NCBI RefSeq assembly: GCF_037392515.1
Contig: NC_090285.1
Location: forward strand, 4,901,501 to 4,965,500
DNA length: 64,000 bases
From: Haliotis asinina
Lineage: Eukaryota; Mollusca; Gastropoda; Lepetellida; Haliotidae
Direction: 5' to 3'
Shown in pieces: positions 54,790 through 64,000 of this stretch. A program made the position numbers and the translations under genes. The first letter of the stretch is position 1. Each line of letters starts with the position of its first letter. The notes under the pieces are model-generated. The model had not been told where the DNA came from, made no database searches, and was given only the letters and a program-made list of their open reading frames with translations.

Positions 54790-56787
54790 TGCTTTTTAGT
54801 AATGTTCTTGTAGGTGAATAGCATTGTTTAATTTGCCGTTTAGAAAATATCTAAGATAGATGTAGACTTTCCTGTGGCATACTATTTGAACGTATGCAAA
54901 AGTCATATCGTAGAATACCGGAAACATTCATTTTGTGAAGTGACTAAAGGAATTAAATATTTGATGCCATCACTGAATTGGAATTGTCTCAACCAGCTTT
55001 ATGACACCAAACAATTCAAAATATGATGTGTTACCAATGTGTCGGAAGTGTCAAATGAAAGAGAGGGACCAATCACAAAATGGCATTGTGATAGCACTAA
55101 CGCAGCCTAATACAGTATATTCAACCACATTCAAGCCATCATCCTAAAATAAAATCACTGCAACAACCGTCATTAAGTGAGTGAGTTGGGATTTATGTTG
55201 CTCTTAGCAATAATCCAGCAAATTGGAGTCATTTATGTTTATGTCACTTTATTGTATTTCATGGTTATCATCAATACAGCTCTACCTTCTATGAGTTATT
55301 GAAGATGATTAATATTTAATAACTGACGATATTGACGTATATGAACCCAAATCGCTATTAAACCAAGGAACGAAAGAGGCGCACGTGACAGTAAAACACC
55401 TTGGTACCTAAATGTAGAAACAGAACCATACCACAGTCAGTGGTCTAACCTTGGCAAATGAAAGGATGCAGTCAAACATCCGTCCAATCAAAGCTGAAAC
55501 TAGTACGCAGGTAAACGCTGGTATAACTGACCATAGTGAACTTCGAGTGGCATTTAGGAGTTGATGTGTTGGACAATGAGGAAAGTTCTGTGGATATGCA
55601 GCTTCTTTATTATAATATAAGCGACGTTTGAGCATTTGAACAAGCCAACAGGTACAAATGTCTAGTATAAGTCTTGGTGTAGACAGTCATCAAACACGTG
55701 ATGTACAATACTTCAGGAAAGATTTATATGCATGAGTAAAGTTTGTTCAGTAAGTTTACTCATTAACAATGATGCATGATGAAGCCAAGCGCCCATGTGA
55801 ATAACAACCCTTTGCTCTGTAGCACTTTTATCTCATATCATACATATCATCACTAAAAGTATGTTATGAATATATCATTGAGACAGTTTAAATGACATTT
55901 TTTTGTCGAGAGTTGATGTGTAAAAAATATTTGACCGCCATTGTAACATATGCGTACACAGTGATTTTCCAATCTCTGTATACATGTAGTATACATATCG
56001 TGGTCGTGTAGGGTTTGATCAGCTGATTGGTGACGCGTGTATTCAGTTAACCTTTTTCAGTCTGTAACATTTTCGTTGTCAGACGAAACTTGAAACTCGT
56101 TCAATATTTGTAATTATCTACCTATATTATCTTGGTTATGATTTGGTCAACCCCTGTCAAAACGATTCGAATTTAACAAGAAACAATAGGTGACATTCAC
56201 TGGGTTGCAGACGAATAAATCCTCCTTCACATCTACAAAACACTTATCATGTTTACACTGGGCTGCGTCGCACCCCTCCTCTGTACCCTGCCAATTATGA
56301 TTAACTACACTCCCAGCAATAGAAGGCCCTTAAAATAGTAAAAGGGGCAAAAACTCCCGACTTTTTCTTTGATATTCCTTCATCTTGTGTTCATTAATAC
56401 ACCCATATCAATATGTCAGTTTTACAGTTTACAGGAGTTTCATGATATAGTGCTTTATTCCCAAAGTGATGATTATATTACGTTTTTGTTTAACCCACCT
56501 ACCACGTCGATGACTTGTGGCACTGTCTCAAGCGTATAGTCTGGAGATAGGGAGGGACAGTTTGTTAAAGTATTACCTTAAGTACAACAATATTATGGAC
56601 AACAATAACGGTATTATGTCATAAACATTTGGAACAATACCTTTTCACCACATATTTGTAGAAATATATATGTTTGAAATATGTACGCGTAAAAAGGTAC
56701 TGATAAAAGGTACAGGGTGTATAACATTCCATCACTGAAACAATAAAGCCCAACGTCGAGAGAGAATATGATAGAGGATTTTGCCAA
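54790..56787. other. Interior of the candidate element, unrecognised
   Basis: AT-rich, no long frame. A short SINE-tail scrap (GTGAGTGAGTTGGGATTTAT) lies at about 55175-55225. Confidence 0.4.
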
Positions 56788-56945
56788 CATTAACACCGCA
56801 CTCGGCACTATTTCACCTGTATGGCGGCGTCCTGTAAATAATTGAGTATGAACAAGACAATCCAGTGATCAACATCATGAGCATCGATGTACGTGATTGG
56901 GTTACTATGACATGAGCCTGACCACCCGATCCTGTTGGTCACCTT
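56788..56945 (-). repeat. Gastropod-type SINE, partial
   Basis: The plus strand reads CACCGCACTCGGCACTATTT, TATGGCGGCGTCCTGTAAAT, AATCCAGTGATCAACATCAT and CACCCGATCCTGTTGGTCAC. It is truncated at the far end. Confidence 0.75.
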
Positions 56946-57026
56946 GTTACCGCAGTAACACGGGGAGTAGGGAATATACTGTCTGGTTGTTAAGACTTTG
57001 CGGGGTATTGTCTCATTTTCTGATAC

Positions 57027-57359
57027 TTGTCTTTATGGCGTGATGGCAAATGTGTAGCTTTAGCCCAAGGAATAAAAAGTACTAGTAACATACCTAATGA
57101 GAAATACTTCTGTATTGGTGGAACAGGATATTACGGAGTAAATTCTTATTCCTTCACCAGGTGCATGAAGAGACTAGGAAAAGCTATATACGAACATTTG
57201 AAACAATTGTGCCAAGATAACAAGGCAAGACTGCAGTTAATTAGCGCAAAATTGGTGGGGTGGATGGGCAAATGGAAAGCAGGGATTGTTTATCTAGGCA
57301 TGAGTGATGAGATAACAATGGTGACATTTAAGAAGGGAAATGACAAGAAAGAAATGTAA
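57027..57359 (+). CDS. Hypothetical 110-residue open frame
   Basis: The frame contains KYFCIGGTGYYGVNSYSF and KLVGWMGKWKAGIVYLGM. Mixed, soluble, lysine-rich composition, unlike the repeat artefacts in the window. No domain recognised. It lies inside the candidate element and may be a transposon gene remnant, a captured exon or chance. Confidence 0.25.
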   Translation: MSLWRDGKCVALAQGIKSTSNIPNEKYFCIGGTGYYGVNSYSFTRCMKRLGKAIYEHLKQLCQDNKARLQLISAKLVGWMGKWKAGIVYLGMSDEITMVTFKKGNDKKEM

Positions 57360-57604
57360 GCCAGGAATTAATCCTGGCATAATTAGTGATTTAACAATAA
57401 TGGTTGTTATCCTTTTCACAGGCTTTAAAAACACTCATTCATTTCAGCTGAAACACTAACGGTTTCTTGCGTTACTGTTGGAGTATTGTCCGGACAAGTT
57501 AAAAGATTAATTACAAAAATGCCACAGCCGACTAGAACAAATGGCGATTGAGCTTGAGCTTCCTGTTGGATTAGGTCATACGCAGACATGTGCAGACAGG
57601 GCAG

Positions 57605-57828
57605 AATTAAGGTAAATATCGCTTTCTCACTTTATTGCTCTATCGCTTTCTTGCCTCGTTATATTGCTTGTTTGCCTTGTTATATCGCTTTCTCACTTTG
57701 TTATATCGTTTTCTCGCTCTATCACTTTATCGTTTTCTTGTCTCGTGCTATCGCTTTTTCGTCGTGTGATCTCGCTCTCTCGCTTCCAAATTTTAAGCCG
57801 AGAAAACGATGGCCCTAATCAGCTACCA
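57605..57828 (-). repeat. Right inverted arm: ~19-bp tandem repeats
   Basis: TATCGCTTTCTC...GTCTCG-type units, the reverse complement of the left arm's repeat, ending at GGCCCTAATCAGCTACCA. It is more diverged than the left arm. Confidence 0.8.
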
Positions 57829-57830
57829 TA

Positions 57831-58162
57831 CCAACACCAGGACGTGTCTCCGCAGTTTGGCACATTGAATCACATTGCGTAATAGAACAAAGGTTATTTT
57901 ATAGGCCGGTTAAATGTCATGGTGGCCACAGGGAACGCCACACTTAAAAAAGTACCATACCTTTGTTTTGTTAACATATGACAACATTAATCATTTTATG
58001 TATATTTTGTTCTTTAATCTTGCATTCTCTGCTTTTATTGCAGATTGTATTATCAGCTACCAACTAAGAAGTGTGTAAAATGTTTTCTTTTGTCTCGAAT
58101 GCATGGGATACTCACATTCAGATTTGGATGTCCTATATGCTGGAGACGTTTTTATAGGTCGT
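57831..58162. other. Gene-free stretch
   Basis: Unique sequence between the candidate element and the start of duplicon C. Nothing recognised. Confidence 0.4.
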
Positions 58163-58729
58163 TTATGAGTCTTTAAACTACCTTCACATTGGTGTAGATT
58201 ACGTATCTACATGCACAGCCAGTAATGGGGGACACATATGACTAAAATGCTCGCGTTTACGGATGTCCCATATACTGACAACAGCGTGGAGCGATTGATT
58301 TTATGGGTCGTTTAAGAGCCATTAAACAAAGCGTGTGCAAGAAATATCTGCTGTCTATAGTTCGATGCAGAACATTAATTGGGTGCATGCATGAATCAGA
58401 GTTTCTCGTGTACAGCTGATATAAATATGACTCTGTTCATGTTTTCAACGTGTAAACAACATATATACTTTGTTGCTGTGCTAGAATCATAATCAGACGC
58501 GGTCCAGTCTAATACTTTGTAGATTTGTGTCTCTTAAACACAACAGGTTTGCACAAGTTCGTTTGTAGGTTTACAAGAACTACACCTGTCTCTTTTCACC
58601 AAAATGCTCTAAGCCTGAGCTCTGCGTGACTTTACAGCTTCCTTCTACAGTAATCTAACACAACGTGATATACGTGGATTACTGTTAGAAGCGGTTTTAA
58701 CGTAGTTTATCCCTGAACCTTACCTACAG

Positions 58730-59191
58730 TAGTGACATGTTCATGTACTTGTTTAAGTGTCTGACTGTGAGGGTGTGGGTTCGAATCCTAAATAGGTCTC
58801 AACTCCAGAAAAAGTGATAGAATTACTTTTGTACTTTCATAAGGAAGTGTAATTCCTAATGTAACATATTTTACATTTGTCCACTTTCTAAATGACATTG
58901 TGTGATCATAGCTTTCGGTCGTGGGAGCCGTGCCAGTTAACAGTTATCAGAGAGATACACAAAGTCCGCAGTCTAGACAACCAGTCGTCCGACTTTCATT
59001 TTTGTGTGAGTCGCGGGGGCTGAGCGGGTCAGGTGGCTTTGCATGCTAACGATTGGATACTTGACTCGGAGAGTGTGGGTTCGAATCCCGTATGGGGCTC
59101 AACACAAAAAGTATTAGAATTTGTACTTTACTAGGAAAGTGTTATCCTAAATATAACTGACCACTTTCTAAATGGCATTGTGTAATCATAG
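58730..59191 (+). repeat. Tandem pair of tRNA-derived SINEs (copy C)
   Basis: Equivalent to 521-982 with only a few substitutions. Confidence 0.6.
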
Positions 59192-59216
59192 AAATGGTAG
59201 GCTGGTTTGTTGAGTG

Positions 59217-59299
59217 TTAATGCCAGTGTCAGACTGCCTCCACGATCCAGTGGCTAGTGCATGTACACGGAGGGTCGGGTTCGATCCCTGGCCGTCATA
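59217..59299 (+). repeat. Third tRNA-like module (copy C)
   Basis: Equivalent to 1008-1090, GGGTTCGATCCC kept. Confidence 0.45.
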
Positions 59300-59749
59300 C
59301 TGAAAGACCAGAGCCTCGGTCCTCAAAGCGATTGTAGCGCTAGGAGTCATAAGTCTATGTTAAAGTATGGGAGTTACGATCATCTTAGTTCTACGACAGT
59401 CGTACGAGGGGATGTCAAAAAGTAGTGAGCCTAAACTCTATTCTCAATGTCTAATGTGTGTAAAGTTACCATTTCATTGTGAAGGAATCTTTAGTAAAGC
59501 CACATCCAAAGTTTGACATATGTGGGTAATGTAGTTCACGAGATTTGAGTTACCACAACACATTGGGGTATAATATTTGTAAAATAATTGCAGAAAACGA
59601 AAACAACATGTTATTTGGTACCCCTTGGATAATGGTATGTCCTCAAGTAATATCATATACCCCGTCGTAATCAACAGCCAAAGATTTGGATTACTTGATT
59701 TAGATTTAGACATGGACTGTCATTGACTACACTGCAACATCACCTGTCT

Positions 59750-60291
59750 ACAGTACTTTCATCGGTCGCCACAGCACATCATCACTTGGCTACAGTACAT
59801 CATCACTTGGCTACAGTACATCATCACTTGGCTAAAGTACATCATCACTTGGCTACAGTACATCATCACTTGGCTACAGCACATCATCACCTGGCTACAG
59901 CACACCATCACCTGTCTACAGTAAAATCATCACTTGGCTACAGCACATCATCACTTTCCTACAACACGTTATCACCTGGCTACAGGACATCATCACCTGG
60001 CTACAGTACATCATGACTTGGCTAAAGAACATCATCAATTGGCTAAATTACATCATCAATTGGCTACAGTACATCATCAATTGGCTGCAGCACATCATCA
60101 CTTGGCTACAGTACATCATCACTTGGCTACAGTACATCATCACTTGGCTATAGTACATCATCACTTGGCTACAGTACATCATCACTTGGCTACAGCACAT
60201 CATCGGTTGGCTACAGCACATCATCGCTTGGCTACAGCACATCATCACTTGGCTACAGTACATCTTTTGGTTACACTACATCATCACTTGG
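59750..60291. repeat. 21-bp satellite (copy C)
   Basis: The same array as 1541-2040 with two more units and a few point differences. Confidence 0.95.
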
Positions 60292-60825
60292 CCTAGGTTC
60301 AGCATGACTCGGCAGCAGCACGTCATCACTCAGCAGGAGTAAGCACTCAATCGAAAGCCGTACATGAACACTCCCCTGTCGTAACAATACTGTCCGATCA
60401 ACACCCTTCGCTTGCAGTACACTCACGTTAACGTAGTGATTTTCATTTATCAAAACACACATACTCCAATTGCAAAACATCTCTTTACGTGTTCTAAAGA
60501 GTGTAAGAAGTGCATGAACATATCAAGCAGTATAAAAAATATATCAACCGATTACTGGAAGGCAAAAAGATAAGGCTAAAGAACTTTCGAAAATGTTTAC
60601 ACAAAGTAAAGTCTACAAACTAAAGGGAGATAAATCATATGGAGCCAAACTCATATGAACCAAATGCGACATTCATCAGATTCGGTAACCTGATTGGTAA
60701 GTATTGTGAATAACAGACTTAACACTTTTTATAAAACATTAACGTATTACATCTTGCCCAGACGAGTTTCACAAATGTCCACTCAACAAAAGATAACACC
60801 TTTGTTATGAATATGCTCAACTAAA

Positions 60826-61821
60826 AACTAGCAAAAGCGTTCGATAATGTATGGAGGGTTGGGCTACTCAACAGTGTAATTAATGGTAGATTTTTAACTC
60901 TTGTTCAAATAATGTATGATAATATGAAATCGTTTGTACTATCCTTACTAATGATAGATGTACATCTGTGAGTCTTTGTAGCTTCCCAGATATTGATATG
61001 AACCAATGTATTTCATTTATGATACTACTGTATGTAGATGTCACTGTCCTTTTTTGATGATTCTGTCCCTGGGTGGGGTGTACGATTTATATATATATAT
61101 TAGTCGCTCAAAGGGTAATCTGTTACAGGTATAAGCTATATTATGTTGGAACAACTCCAAAAATCATCAAAGTTGATTTAGATAATTATGCACTTATCCA
61201 AGGCGCTATCCAATGTTTAATGCCAGTGGTTAACTTCTCAGGTAGAATCAATCCTAGAGGGTCAATTTTACCGAAGTTGGAAAGCTGAGATAGACAACAG
61301 CCCTGAAGGTTTCTATTACAGATACATTAAAAATCTTTAGAAAATTATCTCCTTCTTCCACCTATGTATATTTACCAGTTTTAAAATACGAAACGTGTAA
61401 CCATAACGTATATGTTGAAGTTGGCCGTTGCCATGGCATTGATCGTCAAAACAGAACCTGCAGTCTCTGTAGATCACTTGCTGTAGCAGATAATTTTCAT
61501 TATTTATTTAAATGCGAAGCTGTTACTGAACAAAGAAATAAATACATTCCCATTAAATGCTTAATATCTTTCCCTAACCTAATAACGTATAAAGCATATT
61601 CATGAAGCAAAACCTGGAGCAGTAAAAAAGATATAGCAAACTACCTAAACCTAGTTGCTAAAAAGTGAGAAGAAACTGAATGATATATGTCGTATTTATG
61701 TTGTAAAACTATGCTTGTACTTTCTGCCATCTTGCCTTTATGTATATGTATTGTGTGTGTTCATAATGTTTCTCTTGTACCACCAGCAGTGTGTTCTTGA
61801 TATTAAGAGAGCTTGAGAATA
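60826..61821 (+). mobile_element. Decayed LINE fragment (copy C)
   Basis: Near-identical to 2575-3572, including its 3' end. Confidence 0.6.
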
Positions 61822-62083
61822 CTCTTAGTTATCGTAACATAATGGATCATGGATGATTCCAGAAAGCTAAAAATTTATCGGAAAGGTTCCAGTTGGAAAA
61901 AGGACAGATAATTAATGAAGGCCACATTGGCCTGCAAACGTTTAAAACTACTAGCCCCATACACTGACAACGAACTCTCATTACCGCCGGGCCGGCGATT
62001 ATATGTCGCTGATCAAATGATCTTCTTGTTCCTATTGTATCGCAACGTTGGTAGATTGGTAAGTTGGCTGGTTTGTTTAATTT

Positions 62084-62276
62084 GTTGTGTATCGCTGCAC
62101 TCCGCAATATTCCAGCTGTACGGCAGCGGTCTGTAAATAATCGACCAGACAATCCAGTGATCAACATCATAAGCATCGTTCCACGCAGTTGTGATACAAT
62201 GACCACCCGATCCCATTAGACACCCCGTCAGGCAAACCTGGGTAACTGAAGACCAGTTCTAACACGGATGGTCACG
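62084..62276 (-). repeat. Gastropod-type SINE, 3' of P450 C
   Basis: Orthologous to 3835-4027. Confidence 0.75.
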
Positions 62277-62549
62277 AGTATAGAGAGGATCTAGGCATAG
62301 TGTTCTTGTTAACATTGTGATGATCCGAACAGTATTACTTTCGGGGGATAGCTCTTAGTTGGAATTCAGGTGGCGCATTTGTTAAACCCAGTATTCCTTC
62401 CAGTGGAGGCTTAACCCCGTTTACTGGGACGAACTTGAACTTCTGAATCATGGTGGTGAGGAAGAGGAAGAGCTCCATCCGGGCCATTGCTTCTCCCAGG
62501 CAAATCCTTCGACCTTAAAATATGAAAACAAAAGTTCAGTTCTATTACC

Positions 62550-62716
62550 GTATGTATGTATGTATGTATGTATGTATGTATGTATGTATGTATGTATGTA
62601 TGTATGTATGTATGTATGTATGTATGTATGTATGTATGTATGTATGTATGTATGTATGTATGTATGTATGTATGTATGTATGAATGTATGTATGTATGTA
62701 TGTATGTATGTATGCG

Positions 62717-62747
<31 letters not shown>

Positions 62748-62773
62748 ACGTATTCATGTATGTATGCACGTAC

Positions 62774-62805
<32 letters not shown>

Positions 62806-62808
62806 GTC
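62550..62808. repeat. TATG/TG microsatellite in intron 3 of P450 C
   Basis: The same array as 4303-4575, 16 bp shorter overall. Confidence 0.95.
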
Positions 62809-63629
62809 CATGCCACTCTATGAAAGGAGCGTATGTGCATGTACTTATGTATGTGCATACAGGTCTGTTGCATACGCTATGTAGCGTTTATAAGTAACTC
62901 ACTCAAAGAAAATGGGATAAAATCATACATGTATATATACATCCAGTGCTTTCAGTAACTTGACGAAGACAGGGTCGGTATATTCAAAACGTTTGCCAAA
63001 GACAATGGAACAGACAATGGAACGGCATTCTGCGCTAAACGCTCTATGTGGAAACCTTGGCCTGTCTGTTTCTCCAGGGCTAAGACAAAGTGTGCAATTT
63101 CCTCGTGTATTTTGTCCTCCATGATCGTTCTTCCAGCCCCAAACTCTCGCAAAATGTTGAGAGCAAAGCGCCTTTGTTCATGCCACAAGTCCCCGGAAGA
63201 TGCGACTACTCCTGTTTGCAAAATATAGTGAAATAGAATTCAACCCTATGCCGTAGCATAAATGGCACTGTATGTATGTATATTGGAGACATTTGTAGAA
63301 CAGTGTTGTATGTGAATCACGTTGTTTCTGTTAAGACTCATTTCAGGACGGCGGTGACCTGGTTACTATATTAAGACTGGGAGAAAGGATTGTAGAGTAA
63401 GGTTCTGGGCCTACTCTGGAATATACCAGTGATGTCAGAGGAACTGGAGGGGGATCTGAATCTGGTCTTTGCCAACTCACATACTCACATATTGCAGCGA
63501 CGTGAATCTTACCATCAACATCTTTGTAGCCACAGTCAATTCTATTATATTAAGTTATATTGCATTTGTATTGCCACGCTGTTTCATACCATCATTGTAA
63601 TTTCTTTGTATAACTGGGTATAACATTGT

Positions 63630-63955
63630 TCAGGTATATAATGCTGGAAAGGTATGACATTAGTGAGCTGTATTGTACCAACAAGGTATGACATGGGTCA
63701 GCGGTATAGTGCTGCGAAGGTATTAAGTGGGTCAACTGTATGTTGCTGCCAAGGCACGGTATGGGTCAGCTGTGTGTTGCTGCCAAAGTATGAAGTGGGT
63801 CAGCTGTATAGTGCTGCCAAGGTATGACATAGGTCAGCTGTATAGTGCTGCCAAGGTATGACATGGGTCAGTTGTATGTTGCTGCCAAGGTATGAAGTGG
63901 GTCAGTTGTATGTTGCAGCCAAGGTACGACGTGGGTCAGCTGTATAGTGCTACGA
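63630..63955. repeat. 34-bp minisatellite in intron 1 of P450 C
   Basis: The same monomer as copy A with one extra unit (34 bp). Confidence 0.9.
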
Positions 63956-64000
63956 TCGTTTAAATTCCATACACAGCAAGTCTCGAGTTTAGGCAAGTTG

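Larger units (their letters stand above)
54531..57828. mobile_element. Candidate foldback-like DNA element with repeat-built inverted arms
   Basis: Ends are TGGTGGCTGAATAGGGCC and the complement of GGCCCTAATCAGCTACCA, flanked by TA on both sides (54529-54530, 57829-57830). Each end is followed inward by about 230 bp of a degenerate ~19-bp tandem repeat (GCGAGACGAGAAAGCGATA type), in opposite orientation at the two ends. The 2.8-kb interior has a SINE, one 110-residue frame and no recognised transposase. The layout resembles foldback elements. Family unknown. Confidence 0.55.
58163..64000. repeat. Segmental duplicon copy C
   Basis: This block is nearly identical to positions 1-5733 and runs off the window. 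Differences from A are mainly two extra 21-bp satellite units (42 bp), a 2-bp change in a TA run, a shorter TATG microsatellite and one extra 34-bp minisatellite unit. It shares A's defining P450 deletion, so A and C are sister copies and B is the outgroup. Confidence 0.9.
62335..64000 (-). pseudogene. Cytochrome P450 (CYP2-type) pseudogene C, continues past the window
   Basis: Exon 4 is complete (62335-62513, stop kept). The exon 3 stub lies at about 62903-62925. The exon 2 5' half lies at about 62946-63211, with the same frame-shifting indel as copy A. The ~1.1-kb deletion of exon 2 end, intron 2 and exon 3, with the same filler ATACATGTATATATACATCC at the junction, is identical to that in A, so it arose before A and C separated. 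Exon 1, if present, lies beyond 64000. Confidence 0.9.

Noticed and set aside
1-64000. LTR retrotransposons or retroviral remains
   Set aside because: I looked for paired long terminal repeats, primer-binding sites and gag-protease-integrase motif order. All reverse transcriptases seen are of the non-LTR type.

Overview
The window is animal nuclear DNA: split genes with GT/AG introns, dense decayed retroelements, DNA transposons, minisatellites and microsatellites. Several short repeats are of a kind I associate with gastropod molluscs, particularly abalone (Haliotis): a SINE with a CAATATTCCAGC tail core and CACTCACTC end, and a relative reading TTTTACGCCGC. That species placement is inference from memory. 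I see no bacterial operon, rRNA, CRISPR array, functional tRNA or retroviral/LTR element.

The host genes are a tandem cluster of cytochrome P450 genes of the CYP2 type (clan 2), all on the minus strand. Two look whole. Gene D is complement(22102..22280, 22489..22929, 23369..23893, 27103..27433). Gene B is complement(45547..45725, 46187..46627, 47070..47594, 49869..50199). Both have four exons of identical lengths (331, 525, 441 and 179 bp), phase-1 introns throughout, and code for 491 residues with membrane anchor, proline-rich hinge, I-helix, ExxR, PxRF and the haem-cysteine loop FSLGRR(I/V)CLG. Around them lie four broken or partial relatives: pseudogene A (4086-12674), a hidden fused relic F (19477-19905), a lone first exon E with a good splice donor (37800-38118), and pseudogene C (62335 to beyond the right edge).

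Layout. 1-15042 is duplicon copy A. It holds tRNA-like SINE modules, a 21-bp satellite, a dead LINE, pseudogene A, and a full-length 6.2-kb LINE (6466-12633) inserted in pseudogene A's first exon with a 12-bp target duplication. 15041-22080 holds Tc1-like fossils, P450 relic F and an L1/Tx1-type LINE remnant. 22102-27433 is gene D, whose first intron carries a 34-bp minisatellite with 65-bp and 102-bp higher-order repeats. 27434-42282 is mostly transposons: a 4-kb LINE, further LINE pieces, SINEs, orphan exon E, a Kolobok-like TTAA element with a THAP remnant, and a nested palindrome. 42283-54350 is duplicon copy B with intact gene B. 54531-57828 is a candidate DNA element bounded by long inverted arms built of tandem repeats. 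58163-64000 is duplicon copy C, nearly identical to the first 5.7 kb of the window.

A plausible history, by inference: a P450 unit of roughly 8-9 kb duplicated in tandem. One lineage lost the exon 2/exon 3 region, and that dead version was copied again to give A and C. Transposons then broke individual copies while D and B kept their reading frames. Microsomal CYP2-type enzymes oxidise small lipophilic compounds, so the cluster may be a detoxification or lipid-metabolism array, but substrates cannot be read from sequence.
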